Positions 36,310 to 45,332 of a DNA stretch of 64,000 nucleotides are shown here, one piece after another. The stretch covers positions 2,522,598 to 2,586,597 of the forward strand of contig NZ_AP018227.1 in the NCBI RefSeq assembly GCF_002368095.1, in the 5' to 3' direction. Made by a program: the position numbers and the translations under genes. Position 1 is the stretch's first letter, and every line of letters begins with the position of its first letter. The DNA comes from Calothrix parasitica NIES-267. GTDB taxonomy: Bacteria; Cyanobacteriota; Cyanobacteriia; Cyanobacteriales; Nostocaceae. A model generated the notes under the pieces. That model was not told the origin of the DNA. It searched no databases and saw only the letters and a program-made list of their open reading frames with translations.

Positions 36310-37561
36310 TTTAAAAGAGTCTAATAATAAAAAGAGTATTATTCGCGCTTTTATAGAATGTCGTGCTAAAACTCTTCTTTTATTTAAAGATATGGATGAA
36401 GCCACTTTTTGTTGTCAAGCTCATCCCGATTTTAGCCCTGTAGGTTGGCATTTAGGTCATATTGCTTACACTGAATCTTTGTGGATACTAGAACGTACTG
36501 CTGCTTTACCTTGTTTGTTTCCCCAATACCGTCAACTTTTTGCAGCAGACGGTTTACCGAAAAAACAGCGAGTTAAGTTACCTTCTTTGCAAGAGACTCG
36601 CTATTACCTCGATATAGTTCGAGACCAAGTTCTTTATCACATGGAAAGAACTGATTTCAAGCAGCAAGAGCGTTTATGGCGCTTTTTATTACAACATGAA
36701 AGCCAGCACAGCGAAACTATTAGTTTTGTGTTGGAGTTGATGAGGAATCAGAAATCGGACAAAGAAAAGGAAAATTTTTGGCATCTTTCTTATTCTTCCT
36801 CTCCCTTGCTCAGCAATCCTCTAAACGAGATGATTCAAATTCGAGCAGGTGAATTTGAAATGGGTAGTAATTCTTTGGATGCGCTTGATAATGAACGTTC
36901 TGCTCATACAGTTTATTTGGATACATACTCCATTGACCGTTATCCAGTAACCTGCAAGCAATATAGAATATTTATGGAAGCTGGGGGCTATAGGAACCCT
37001 GAATGGTGGTCGCAAGCTGGTTGGGAATACTTAAAAAAAGAACAAATTACACAGCCACTTTATTGGGAAGATAATCCAGCTTGGTACAATAACCCGGTTT
37101 GGGGTGTAAGTTGGTACGAAGCAGAAGCTTACGCGAACTTTGTAGGTAAGCGCTTACCTACAGAAGCGGAATGGGAAAAAGCCGCGAGTTGGGATAACAA
37201 ATCAAAACGTCGGCGCACTTATGCTTGGGGAGATGCACAACCGACCCTAGAACATTGCAATCACAATAATATTCACAGTCAAACAACAGCAGTAAATGCT
37301 TACCCTTTAGGAAAAAGTCCTTATGGATTATACGATACTTTGGGTAATGTTTGGGAATGGACGGCAAGCTGGTTTGATGGTTATCCAGACTTTCAACACT
37401 ACCCTTACAAAGGATACTCACAACCTTACTTCGATAATCAACACCGGGTATTAAAAGGTGGAAGTTGGGCAACTCGTCCCTGGGTATTACGTTGTAGCTT
37501 ACGTAACTGGTATCATCCGAACTTGCGTCAAATGTTCGCTGGATTCCGCTGTGCTGCTTGA
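36284..37561 (+). CDS. egtB: Ergothioneine synthase EgtB (hercynine sulfoxide-forming)
   Basis: About 425 residues from the GTG at 36284, which follows GGAGAAG by a good spacing and overlaps egtC by 26 bases. An ATG at 36209 would add 25 residues read out of egtC and is unlikely. It couples hercynine with a thiol, using oxygen and a mononuclear iron. The N-terminal DinB-like domain carries the iron histidines (His56 or His59 in GWHLGHI; His138 and His142 in QHESQHSET). The C-terminal formylglycine-generating-enzyme/sulfatase-modifying domain runs from about residue 185 (IRAGEFEMGS) to RCAA at the end, with TLGNVWEWTASWFDGY and VLKGGSWATRPW. It is translationally coupled to egtC by overlap. 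Confidence 0.92.
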   Translation: MISELSKSSLKESNNKKSIIRAFIECRAKTLLLFKDMDEATFCCQAHPDFSPVGWHLGHIAYTESLWILERTAALPCLFPQYRQLFAADGLPKKQRVKLPSLQETRYYLDIVRDQVLYHMERTDFKQQERLWRFLLQHESQHSETISFVLELMRNQKSDKEKENFWHLSYSSSPLLSNPLNEMIQIRAGEFEMGSNSLDALDNERSAHTVYLDTYSIDRYPVTCKQYRIFMEAGGYRNPEWWSQAGWEYLKKEQITQPLYWEDNPAWYNNPVWGVSWYEAEAYANFVGKRLPTEAEWEKAASWDNKSKRRRTYAWGDAQPTLEHCNHNNIHSQTTAVNAYPLGKSPYGLYDTLGNVWEWTASWFDGYPDFQHYPYKGYSQPYFDNQHRVLKGGSWATRPWVLRCSLRNWYHPNLRQMFAGFRCAA

Positions 37562-37654
37562 GGAATCAGGGGATTTAGAGTAGCGAGTAATAAGTAGCGA
37601 GAATGAGTAATGCTTTTTAAGCAACCGGTATCTTCTATTATTCTCAATACTCAA

Positions 37655-37722
37655 AGAAACCCGGTTTCTAATTGCGAAAGAATTATTTTCTTATCCTCAA
37701 ATCGCAAAGAAACCGGGTTTTT
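37655..37722. repeat. AGAAACCCGGTTTCT dispersed element (copy 4)
   Basis: AGAAACCCGGTTTCT (37655-37669) and AGAAACCGGGTTTTT (37708-37722) bracket an AT-rich core ending in CAAATCGCAA as in copy 1. It begins 93 bp after egtB. The remainder of the gap to egtD (37723-37902) has no further gene. Confidence 0.85.
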
Positions 37723-37902
37723 GAAACTGAGGTGATTAATCAGAGAAATCAATAATCTTGTTTAGATTAGTATTCGACTTTCGACTAATTAATCCTATTT
37801 GTTACCTAAAAACTGTTCGCTGGTAACAATTTACTGATAATCTAGGTTGGGTTTGAGGTTTGCTAAAAAAGTTACCTCTCAACCAAAGCAATCGGAGACT
37901 CG

Positions 37903-38934
37903 ATGACTTCTTCTAAAACTATTAGCGACAGTGTTGGTTACTCTAAAAGTGTTGAAAGTAGGTTAAAAGTACAGCATTTGCCTCAATACAAACCGAAGAG
38001 TGCTTCTTCTGCTGGAAGCGACGTAATTAAAGGTTTGACTCAGACACCTAAATGTCTTTCTCCTCACTATCTGTATGATGACCGTGGTTCTGAGCTATTT
38101 GAACAGATTTGCGAATTACCAGAATATTATGTCACCAGAACTGAAGCTGCAATTTTACAAAATTGTGCTGAAGAAATTGCTCAATTAACTGGTGCTTGCG
38201 AATTCGTTGAACTTGGTAGCGGTAGTTCTACTAAGACCCGCGTCTTATTAGATGCTTATCAAAATCTCGGTCTTCCTTTGCATTATTTACCAATTGATGT
38301 AAGTGCGGGCATTTTGGAAGCAAGTGCTAGACAGCTTTTGGTCGATTACCCTTCGTTAAAAGTTCATGCATTAGCGGGAACTTACGAACAAGCATTAGGA
38401 GAATTAGAAAGAAGCGAATTACCTACCCGTATGATTGGCTTTATCGGTAGCAGCTTGGGTAATTTGACTCCTCAGCAATGTAATGATTTTCTTTCTCATA
38501 TAACTGCTGGTTTGCAATTAGGAGAGTATTTCTTGTTAGGGGTAGATTTACAAAAGCCCAAAAGTATTCTGGAAGCTGCTTACAATGATTCAGCAGGAGT
38601 GACAGCCGATTTTAATCTTAATGTTTTAGACCATTTGAATAGCCGTTTCGACGGTAACTTAGACCGAAATAAATTTGAACACTGGACATTTTACAACGAG
38701 ACAAAGCATCAAATAGAAACCTATTTACGTTCTTTAGAAACTCAAACCGCAGAATTAAGCGCTCTAAATCTGAAACTGAACTTTGAAGAAGGTGAAACTA
38801 TCCACACCGAAATTTCTCGTAAATTCGATATTGATGGTATTCAACAGTTATTAGGAAGTAAAGGTTTAGTTACACAAAAAATTTGGACTGACGAGAACAA
38901 CTGGTTTGCTTTAATACTTTCTAAGCTTTCTTAG
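37903..38934 (+). CDS. egtD: L-histidine N-alpha-methyltransferase EgtD
   Basis: A 343-residue SAM-dependent enzyme that trimethylates histidine to hercynine, the first step of ergothioneine synthesis. Family features are clear: LSPHYLYDDRGSELFEQICELPEYYVTRTE near the N-terminus, SAM motif FVELGSGSSTKTRVLL (about 106-121), and FIGSSLGN. The C-terminal segment EGETIHTEISRKFD contains the residues that recognise histidine in characterised EgtD. The start ATG follows CGGAG. It lies 341 bp after egtB, separated by one dispersed repeat, so it may have its own promoter. A hairpin terminator follows. Confidence 0.93.
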   Translation: MTSSKTISDSVGYSKSVESRLKVQHLPQYKPKSASSAGSDVIKGLTQTPKCLSPHYLYDDRGSELFEQICELPEYYVTRTEAAILQNCAEEIAQLTGACEFVELGSGSSTKTRVLLDAYQNLGLPLHYLPIDVSAGILEASARQLLVDYPSLKVHALAGTYEQALGELERSELPTRMIGFIGSSLGNLTPQQCNDFLSHITAGLQLGEYFLLGVDLQKPKSILEAAYNDSAGVTADFNLNVLDHLNSRFDGNLDRNKFEHWTFYNETKHQIETYLRSLETQTAELSALNLKLNFEEGETIHTEISRKFDIDGIQQLLGSKGLVTQKIWTDENNWFALILSKLS

Positions 38935-38953
38935 ATAATAGAATCTGTATGTA

Positions 38954-39003
38954 ATGAATGCCGTAATGCACTATTAAAAAATGTACTGTGTTACGGCATT
39001 CAT
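38954..39003 (+). terminator. Hairpin downstream of egtD
   Basis: ATGAATGCCGTAA (38954-38966) and TTACGGCATTCAT (38991-39003) form a 13-bp perfect stem with an AT-rich loop, 20 bp after the egtD stop. There is no strong T tract, so it may terminate weakly or protect the 3' end. Confidence 0.55.
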
Positions 39004-39228
39004 TAAATAATTAATTAACGATTAAAATATATGATAAATCCTAAGTTGTGCAAATTAAAAACAACGGCGTTGCTGATTAAAAGTATGAATCGCCCCAACC
39101 CCAATAATGGGAGAGAAATGCAACTTCAAAGGGAACCAAATTGGGTGATTTAGGAGGCTAACTCCGACGAGTAAAAATAAATTCATAATATCAATTTATT
39201 TAATTATTATATACCTCACCTGACGACT

Positions 39229-39330
39229 GTAAGTCGCGGCTACACAAGCAAAGTCCACCTGGGTGGACTAGTAGATTTTTAACCCATGTCGCTGGGTTTT
39301 GCTTGTGTAGCCGCGGTTTTAACCGCCGGA
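39229..39330. mobile_element. MITE-like hairpin with 17-bp perfect inverted repeats
   Basis: GCGGCTACACAAGCAAA (39236-39252) and TTTGCTTGTGTAGCCGC (39298-39314) are perfect inverted repeats. Inside is a second hairpin, GTCCACCTGGGTGGAC (39253-39268). Outside lie GACTGTAAGTC and CGGTTTTAACCG. This is a known style of non-coding mobile element in cyanobacteria. The rest of the 38935-39386 gap holds only the egtD hairpin and AT-rich sequence. Confidence 0.75.
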
Positions 39331-39386
39331 TACTTTTAAAACATTCTGCAATTCCCTATCCCCTATTCCCTATTCTCTATTCTTTT

Positions 39387-40682
39387 TTACAATTGCCACT
39401 GAAAGAAATCAACCATGTTACCTAATATTCTATGCTTAATTAAAGAACGCTTTTTCCACTGCTCATAAGTAATTTGTTTACTTTGAGAAAAACCTTTTTC
39501 AAAAGTATCTTTAATTCCCTTAACTAACTCTGGTTGAGCGCTACAAATATCTAATTCTTCATTATGAACGAGACTGCGAGGGTCGAAATTAGCGCTACCA
39601 GTTGTAGCCCAAAGGTCATCAATTAGTAGCAATTTTGCATGGGTCATGCTCGGCTGAAATTCATATATTTCTACACCACCTTCAAGCAACTTCCCATAAT
39701 GTTCGTAAGAAGCATAGTAAACCGGCTTTTTATCACTACGTTTACTAGTAGTAAGAATGCGAACGTCTACCCCATTTTGTTTTGCTTCTACCAATAAATT
39801 TATCGAATGGTCGTCTGGTAGAAAATAAGGACTAGCTAACCAAATTCGTTTTCTCGCACAAATAAAACTGTTGTACTTAAAATTCTGAATCGGTGAAAAA
39901 CGAATTCTGGGATTTGCTCCCGGTACCACTAACATTAAATGCTGTTTATCTTTATCGCTAACAGACTGGAATTTTTCTTTAGCAAAATTGGCCGTACAGT
40001 CCGCAAAAGTCCAGTGTTGCGAAAATACCCCTTCCAAAGTTCTCATAATTTCTCCTTCAAGACGTATTTCAACGTCTAACCAAGGCTGAGTATCATCATC
40101 TTTTTCATTACCATCCCAAAGGTCGGAAATACCCGCACCACCTACTAAGCCAAATTTGCTATCTATTAACAATAACTTGCGGTGAGTACGACCTGCATAA
40201 TCTAAAGGAGCTTTCCAATTAAATGAATTAAAAAAAGATATGTTTACCCCACTTGCTCGTAAACGCTGCCAATACTGTTTAGATATATCCTTCGTACCGT
40301 AATGGTCTACAATCAATCGCACTTCCACACCTGCGGAAGCTCGTTCGGCTAGTGCTAGAGCAAAGTCATCTGCTCTCTTACCGGGAGTCATAAAGAAAGT
40401 TTCAAAGTTAATCGTATGTTGAGCCATACCAATCGCATCTAAACGAGCCTGTTGAATGGCGCTAGCTTGATTCCAAAAGTTAGTAACTATACCGTTACTG
40501 ATAAAAGAGTTAGTCGTGCTAGATAAAGCGAAAGGAAACTCTGAATCGTCTGGTGCAAGAGGATTTTTGACTTTATATTTAATGCGATCGCGAAAGGCTC
40601 CACGAAAGTAAAAACCGATAGTAATAATTAAGCTGAGTATCAATAATGCTATAAATAGCCGCAACAGAATTGATGCAATCAT
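39387..40682 (-). CDS. Phospholipase D-type enzyme, cardiolipin synthase-like
   Basis: A 431-residue protein with an N-terminal membrane segment (residues 4-26). It has two PLD (HKD) motifs: His167-Lys169-Asp174 in THRKLLLIDSKFGLVGGAG and His348-Lys350-Asp355 in THAKLLLIDDLWATTGSAN. Two HKD motifs in one chain with an N-terminal anchor fit cardiolipin synthase-like or related phosphatidyltransferases. Which lipid or phosphodiester is used cannot be told. The length is slightly shorter than E. coli ClsA (486). No operon partner. Confidence 0.85.
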   Translation of the reverse strand: MIASILLRLFIALLILSLIITIGFYFRGAFRDRIKYKVKNPLAPDDSEFPFALSSTTNSFISNGIVTNFWNQASAIQQARLDAIGMAQHTINFETFFMTPGKRADDFALALAERASAGVEVRLIVDHYGTKDISKQYWQRLRASGVNISFFNSFNWKAPLDYAGRTHRKLLLIDSKFGLVGGAGISDLWDGNEKDDDTQPWLDVEIRLEGEIMRTLEGVFSQHWTFADCTANFAKEKFQSVSDKDKQHLMLVVPGANPRIRFSPIQNFKYNSFICARKRIWLASPYFLPDDHSINLLVEAKQNGVDVRILTTSKRSDKKPVYYASYEHYGKLLEGGVEIYEFQPSMTHAKLLLIDDLWATTGSANFDPRSLVHNEELDICSAQPELVKGIKDTFEKGFSQSKQITYEQWKKRSLIKHRILGNMVDFFQWQL

Positions 40683-41015
40683 TTATCTATATAAATATAT
40701 AAAAAATTCAATATCAAATATTTGATAAAATATTCGGATTTTATTTATTCTAAAAATAAGATGCAAATACTATTATTAATATTTAATGCTAATTGACACA
40801 ATAATTACATCTAGCTACAGATGGAAAAACTTGAACCAAATAGCGTAATTTTTAGATATTTTTATCATCATGCTTTACATGAATTATGCAGTTTTCAATC
40901 AAGATATTTAGAAATATCATAGAGAGCATTGTACAAAATATTTTGAAGCATCATATTTTAAAGTTGACGTAAAGAAACTCTACGTCAACTCTTGTTTAAA
41001 AATGCTAATTTTCAA
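40683..41015. other. Intergenic region between the PLD gene and the 41016 gene
   Basis: AT-rich. The only structure is the hairpin at 40962-40990. No gene seen. Confidence 0.5.
40962..40990 (-). terminator. Hairpin downstream of the 41016 gene
   Basis: AGTTGACGTA and TACGTCAACT form a 10-bp perfect stem with a 9-base loop. On the minus strand it is followed by TTTAAAAT. It lies 25 bp after the stop of the 41016-41624 gene. Confidence 0.6.
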
Positions 41016-41624
41016 TCATCCAATTGGTTGTTGACCTGGATTTACCGCATGAATAAATTCACTACCAGATTCGGGAAACCCTCGTTTATAACAAGCTTCT
41101 TCCGGTTTACCCCACCCCAATTGTAAAATTATTTCTAAGAAGTTAGATTTCTCCCATTTCCATAAACTAGACCATTGTGTTCTTTGGTCTATTCTTTCAA
41201 TATCTTCTATATTAATTTTTTGATATTGTTTACCGTTACTAACGCTTAAATAAAAGTCCATTTCTACAGTAACTCGATACCAAAATTCTAAAATCGAAGT
41301 TTTGGCTGAATTTAATATTTCCAAGTCATTTTGTAGCGCAATTAATTGCCCATCAACTTCAGGAAAACGCAAGCTTTCACCCTTCAAATTTACTTCTCGC
41401 CATACTATACCGGAAATTTGATGTTCCCTTTGATATTCATGAATAGCAGCTTTAAAATCTTGATAGGCAGTAAATTTTTGCAAACCTTCAGTTTTGATAA
41501 ACTGGTCAATTACAGGATTACCAGATACCTTTACCTCTAACTTCAAACGTTTTCCAGTCAGACAAGCTTGGCGCTCATCTGTCAAAATTCGGATTAGTTC
41601 CTCGGTAGTGTAAACTTCTGACAT
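41016..41624 (-). CDS. Conserved-looking cytosolic protein of unknown function
   Basis: A 202-residue soluble protein, no signal or membrane segment. I recognise no domain. It starts MSEVYTTEELIRILTDERQAC, has a mid-region rich in charged helices, an aromatic stretch (FWYRVTVEMDFYLSV, then TQWSSLWKWEKSNFLEIILQLGWG) and ends HAVNPGQQPIG. Codon use is like that of its neighbours, and the ATG and stop are well placed, with a hairpin after the stop. Monocistronic by spacing. Confidence 0.65.
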   Translation of the reverse strand: MSEVYTTEELIRILTDERQACLTGKRLKLEVKVSGNPVIDQFIKTEGLQKFTAYQDFKAAIHEYQREHQISGIVWREVNLKGESLRFPEVDGQLIALQNDLEILNSAKTSILEFWYRVTVEMDFYLSVSNGKQYQKINIEDIERIDQRTQWSSLWKWEKSNFLEIILQLGWGKPEEACYKRGFPESGSEFIHAVNPGQQPIG

Positions 41625-41751
41625 CAGAATACACTCTAATAATAATTACATTTATCAATTAGCAGTAACTTATTTTATAAATACTTTACCGCTAACCTTT
41701 AGATATTATCCCTTCCCAAATTGGATATTGCAGTATTTGATATCACTAAAA

Positions 41752-41784
41752 ACTAAGTGCCGAAAAAATTGTTCGGCACTTTAT
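41752..41784 (-). terminator. Rho-independent terminator of the thioredoxin-fold gene
   Basis: AAGTGCCGAA and TTCGGCACTT form a 10-bp stem with a 7-8-base loop directly at the stop codon of the 41786 gene. On the minus strand it is followed by AGTTTTTAG. Confidence 0.7.
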
Positions 41785-41785
41785 G

Positions 41786-42370
41786 TTATTCAGATAACTC
41801 ACTGCTGAATTCATTAAAGGAACGACGCTTTAATTCTACTGATTCAGAGCGTGGTAATAAATCAAACACTTCCCGGAATTTGTCATCAATTTCCTCGAAA
41901 GGTACTTGACCTTTTTTGTTTAAAACCACATCTCCCTCTTGATTAAATACTACTACTTGAGGAACACCACCGGAATAGTAATGGCTTGGTTCTGTAGGAG
42001 AATCTTTCGGTTTCAGGGGAATTGTATCGACATCTACAGGGATAATTTCTGCGACGCTACCGTAAAATGACTGGATGCGGGAAATAACTATAGCGTACTG
42101 CTTGCAATCGCTACTATCATCTACATAAAATGCTAATATTGCTGGTTTATGATTTTCCAAAGCTTGGGCTAAAGTTGCACTCGGAGGAATCAGCGAGCCA
42201 TTACCAGCATAAACAACAAAGATGTTCCCTTCGTATGTATCATCATTGATAGCCGCTAATGCTGGCTGCATACTCATGAATAACATACAGCTAATTAGCA
42301 TTAATAAAGACAAACAACGCTGCCAACCATAAGAGAAAATATGTAAAATATGCGACTTGAATTTATTCAT
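41786..42370 (-). CDS. Exported thioredoxin-fold protein, probably in the thylakoid lumen or periplasm
   Basis: A 194-residue protein with an uncharged signal region (LLMLISCMLFMSMQPALA, cleavage about residue 39). The mature part has a thioredoxin-like layout: PAILAFYVDDSSDCKQYAIVISRIQSFYG, then EIIPVDVDTIPL and the cis-Pro loop GVPQVVVFNQEGDVV. Only one Cys (DSSDCKQ) is present where a CxxC would be, so it is not a classical disulfide reductase. It resembles a thylakoid thioredoxin-like protein family that has been linked to photosystem I accumulation; that link is from memory and is not proven here. Confidence 0.65.
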   Translation of the reverse strand: MNKFKSHILHIFSYGWQRCLSLLMLISCMLFMSMQPALAAINDDTYEGNIFVVYAGNGSLIPPSATLAQALENHKPAILAFYVDDSSDCKQYAIVISRIQSFYGSVAEIIPVDVDTIPLKPKDSPTEPSHYYSGGVPQVVVFNQEGDVVLNKKGQVPFEEIDDKFREVFDLLPRSESVELKRRSFNEFSSELSE

Positions 42371-42787
42371 CCAAAGGAACCTTTTGAGTTAGATTTTGTT
42401 TGAAGTTTGTACTGAATTCGACTTCTAAGTATGGATATATAAATATTCTGAACGCATAACGGGTCAAAGGTCAAAGGTCAAAGAGATTTTGGATTAAGAG
42501 TTAGTACCACCGGAATTAGGAATTAAGAGTTGAAAGTTAAAAGTTAATAATTTTGGATTGAGGTTAGAAATTCTCAAAATTTTCTTCCCCCTCTTCCCCC
42601 AATCTCCCAATCTCCCAATCTCCCAATCTCCCAATCTCCCAATCTCCCAATCTCCCAATCTCCCCATCTCCCCATCTCCCCATCTCCCTATCTCCCAATT
42701 TGTTACCCCAAGGCTGGCTTTTTCTCCGGGGATTCGCTAAACTCACGCTTATTAAATTTAAAACTTATATTTTTTTAGGGTACGTTT
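42371..42787. repeat. Intergenic repeats before murT (TCTCCCAA octamers)
   Basis: At 42592-42697 about thirteen octamers ATCTCCCA/ATCTCCCC. Before them are GGTCAAAGGTCAAAG (42465-42482) and GTTAAGAG-type short repeats. Short open frames on both strands across this block are low-complexity and not genes. Confidence 0.85.
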
Positions 42788-44122
42788 GTGGCAAAAGTTC
42801 AACTTATAGATAAACTTCGGCTTGCTTTGGCTGTATCTACTGCAAAGAGCGTAACTTTTGGAGTTCGTGCTTTGCGTTTGGGTGCTGCTTCGGTTTTACC
42901 CGGTTCGATAGCACGACGTATTGAACCCAAGCTTTTACAGTCTTTGAGCCAGCAGGTCAAAAAGGGCATTATATTAATTGCCGGTACTAATGGTAAAACT
43001 ACCACATCTTTGCTGTTACGCACGATGTTGGAAGAACAAGGTTTTCGGGTTGCTCTCAATTCGACTGGTGCTAACTTGGAAAATGGGTTGGTAACGGCTT
43101 TGATGGAAAGCACTAATTTGGCTGGTAATTTAGATGTAGATTATGCCATTTTAGAAGTTGATGAAAATATTGTTGCTAAAGTATTGCAGCCAATTCAACC
43201 AAAAATCATTCTAACTTTAAATCTATTTCGCGACCAATTGGATAGATATGGTGAAGTAGATTCTATTAGCAAGCGTTGGACAAAAGCAATTTCTACTCTT
43301 GCACCAAATACAACTGTAATTCCTAATGCTGATGACCCGACTTTATCTTATTTAGGTCAACAGCTATCCCAAAAAGTTGTATTTTTTGGTTTAACCGAAC
43401 CCGAAAAGTATTTAGAAGCGATTCCTCATGCAGTTGATTCAATTTATTGTCCGAATTGCGGACATTCTTTAGATTACGAAGGGGTTTATCTATCACATTT
43501 GGGAGATTATACTTGTCCTCAGTGCGGTTTTGCGAAAAGCGAACCTGAATTAAAAAGTCGCGAATGGGAACAGGTTTTAGTCGGACTTTACAATAAATAC
43601 AATACCTTAGCTGCTGCGACTGCTGCCAGAGAATTAGGAATTGATGAAACCAGCATCCGTAAAGCAATTCCCAAATTTCAGCCAGCTTTTGGACGTGCGG
43701 AAGAATTAATTATAAGCGGTAAGAAAGTACGCATTTTGCTATCGAAAAACCCGGTAGGTACTAACGAAACTATCCGGGTAGTCACCGAAAGCAATAACAA
43801 AACAACTTTACTAGTGTTGAACGACCGAGTACAAGATGGAGAAGATGTATCTTGGATTTGGGACGTTGACACCGAAAAATTAGTGCAGCGTGGGGGAACT
43901 CTAGTTGTTAGTGGTGATAGAGTTTATGATATGGCTTTACGTCTGCGCTACAGTCAAAAGTCACCAGAGAGCAATTTCAACTTAATTGTCGAAGAAGATT
44001 TGCGACAAGCAATTACAACAGCTTTAGAAAATACTCCAGAAAACGAAACTTTGCATATCTTACCCACATACACCGCAATGTTAGACGTGCGAGAAGCTTT
44101 GACAGGTAAGAAAATTCGTTGA
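42788..44122 (+). CDS. murT: Lipid II isoglutaminyl synthase, Mur ligase-like subunit MurT
   Basis: A 444-residue protein starting at GTG. With GatD it amidates the D-glutamate of peptidoglycan precursors to D-isoglutamine. Mur ligase ATP site AGTNGKTTT (about 65-73), then a central domain with NLFRDQLDRYGEVD. A four-cysteine zinc ribbon, Cys221/Cys224 (YCPNCGHS) and Cys243/Cys246 (TCPQCGF), is inserted in the central domain, a hallmark of MurT. The C-terminal DUF1727 domain starts about residue 315. The gene is followed 155 bp later by gatD on the same strand. Best known from Gram-positive bacteria. Confidence 0.9.
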   Translation: MAKVQLIDKLRLALAVSTAKSVTFGVRALRLGAASVLPGSIARRIEPKLLQSLSQQVKKGIILIAGTNGKTTTSLLLRTMLEEQGFRVALNSTGANLENGLVTALMESTNLAGNLDVDYAILEVDENIVAKVLQPIQPKIILTLNLFRDQLDRYGEVDSISKRWTKAISTLAPNTTVIPNADDPTLSYLGQQLSQKVVFFGLTEPEKYLEAIPHAVDSIYCPNCGHSLDYEGVYLSHLGDYTCPQCGFAKSEPELKSREWEQVLVGLYNKYNTLAAATAARELGIDETSIRKAIPKFQPAFGRAEELIISGKKVRILLSKNPVGTNETIRVVTESNNKTTLLVLNDRVQDGEDVSWIWDVDTEKLVQRGGTLVVSGDRVYDMALRLRYSQKSPESNFNLIVEEDLRQAITTALENTPENETLHILPTYTAMLDVREALTGKKIR

Positions 44123-44277
44123 TGAGAGTTGGTAATTGGTAATGGGTAATTGGTAATAGAGTGATGAAATTTTTCTCATTCCCTTATCACCTTGTCTCCT
44201 TCTCCCCTTACCACCAAGAGCAAGATTGAGCATCACCTGAAATTTAACCTTTGACCTCTAACCTTTAACCTGTGATT

Positions 44278-45099
44278 ATGACTAACCAAAAATTTGAATT
44301 AACTATAGGTTGGCTTTATCCAACTTTAATGAGTACTTATGGAGATAGGGGTAATGTCATTGTCATCGAACGTCGCGCTCAATGGCGGGGATATGATGTA
44401 AAGGTAGTACCTTTAGACCAAAATTCAACAGCAGAAGATATTAAATCTGTAGATGTAATTGTTGGTGGTGGGGCACAAGATAGACAGCAAGAAATCGTAA
44501 TGCGCGATTTGCAGGGGAAGAAGGCTGATGCGATGCGCGAAAAGCTTGATAATGGTACTCCTGGAGTGTTTACCTGTGGTTCTCCACAACTATTAGGACA
44601 TTATTACGAACCTGGTTTAGGACAAAGAATTGAAGGTTTAGGAATTTTGGATTTAGTTTCGGTTCATCCCGGTGAAAATACTCGTCGCTGCATTGGGAAT
44701 TTGGTTATAGAAGTTACTGCTTCTAAATTAGCGAAAGATTTAAGAGAAATGTTGGGTGGAGCTACACCTTATTTAGTCGGCTTTGAAAATCATGGCGGAC
44801 GTACTAAATTAGGAGAGACCGAAGCTTTAGGTAAGGTAGTTTACGGTTTGGGAAATAACGGTGAAGACGGAACCGAAGGAGCTTTTCATCAGAACGCGAT
44901 CGCAACTTATTCTCACGGGCCATTATTGCCGAAAAACCCAGTTGTCGCGGATTGGTTGATTCAAACTGCGTTACGAAATAAATACCAAGAACCGGTTTCT
45001 TTAACACCCTTGGACGATACTTTAGCGATGCAAGGACGGGAAGGGATGTTAAAGCGGTTGAATGTAGATATTGCGAAGAGTGAAGTAGCAAAAGTTTAA
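44278..45099 (+). CDS. gatD: Lipid II isoglutaminyl synthase, glutaminase subunit GatD
   Basis: About 273 residues from the ATG at 44278; a GTG six bases earlier is an alternative. It is a CobB/CobQ-type class I glutamine amidotransferase that supplies ammonia to MurT. Catalytic Cys is in GVFTCGSPQLLGH (about residue 100) and catalytic His in FENHGGRT (about 172). N-terminal LTIGWLYPTLMSTYGDRGN is characteristic of the family. Immediately downstream of murT in the same orientation, as in other genomes. Confidence 0.9.
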   Translation: MTNQKFELTIGWLYPTLMSTYGDRGNVIVIERRAQWRGYDVKVVPLDQNSTAEDIKSVDVIVGGGAQDRQQEIVMRDLQGKKADAMREKLDNGTPGVFTCGSPQLLGHYYEPGLGQRIEGLGILDLVSVHPGENTRRCIGNLVIEVTASKLAKDLREMLGGATPYLVGFENHGGRTKLGETEALGKVVYGLGNNGEDGTEGAFHQNAIATYSHGPLLPKNPVVADWLIQTALRNKYQEPVSLTPLDDTLAMQGREGMLKRLNVDIAKSEVAKV

Positions 45100-45164
45100 T
45101 GTTAGTGAAAAAATAAATTGATTTAAAGCAATTTAAACTAACAACTTAATTTGTAGGATGATCG

Positions 45165-45232
45165 TTAACCCGGTTTATTGCTCGTCACACAACAAAAAAA
45201 TAATGCTTTCATGAAAATAAACCGGGTTCTTT
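45165..45232. repeat. AACCCGGTTT...AAACCGGGTT dispersed element (copy 5)
   Basis: TTAACCCGGTTTATT and AATAAACCGGGTTCTTT bracket an AT-rich core. It is a diverged member of the AGAAACCCGGTTTCT family, 66 bp after gatD. Confidence 0.7.
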
Positions 45233-45296
45233 TGTGTTTATTGAAAATAATTTTTGCATCATCCAATTTAGCTGCACATCAGCTTATCAAAATTAA

Positions 45297-45319
45297 AAGC
45301 CGTATTTATTCTACGGCTT
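45297..45319 (-). terminator. Rho-independent terminator of the 45333 gene
   Basis: AAGCCGTA and TACGGCTT form an 8-bp stem with a 7-base loop. On the minus strand it is followed by TTAATTTTG. It lies 14 bp after the stop codon. Confidence 0.7.
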
Positions 45320-45332
45320 CAGCGTCAATTTC

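Noticed and set aside
42558-42746. 60-residue frames on both strands
   Set aside because: Translations of the TCTCCCAA repeat block; low complexity and no start context.
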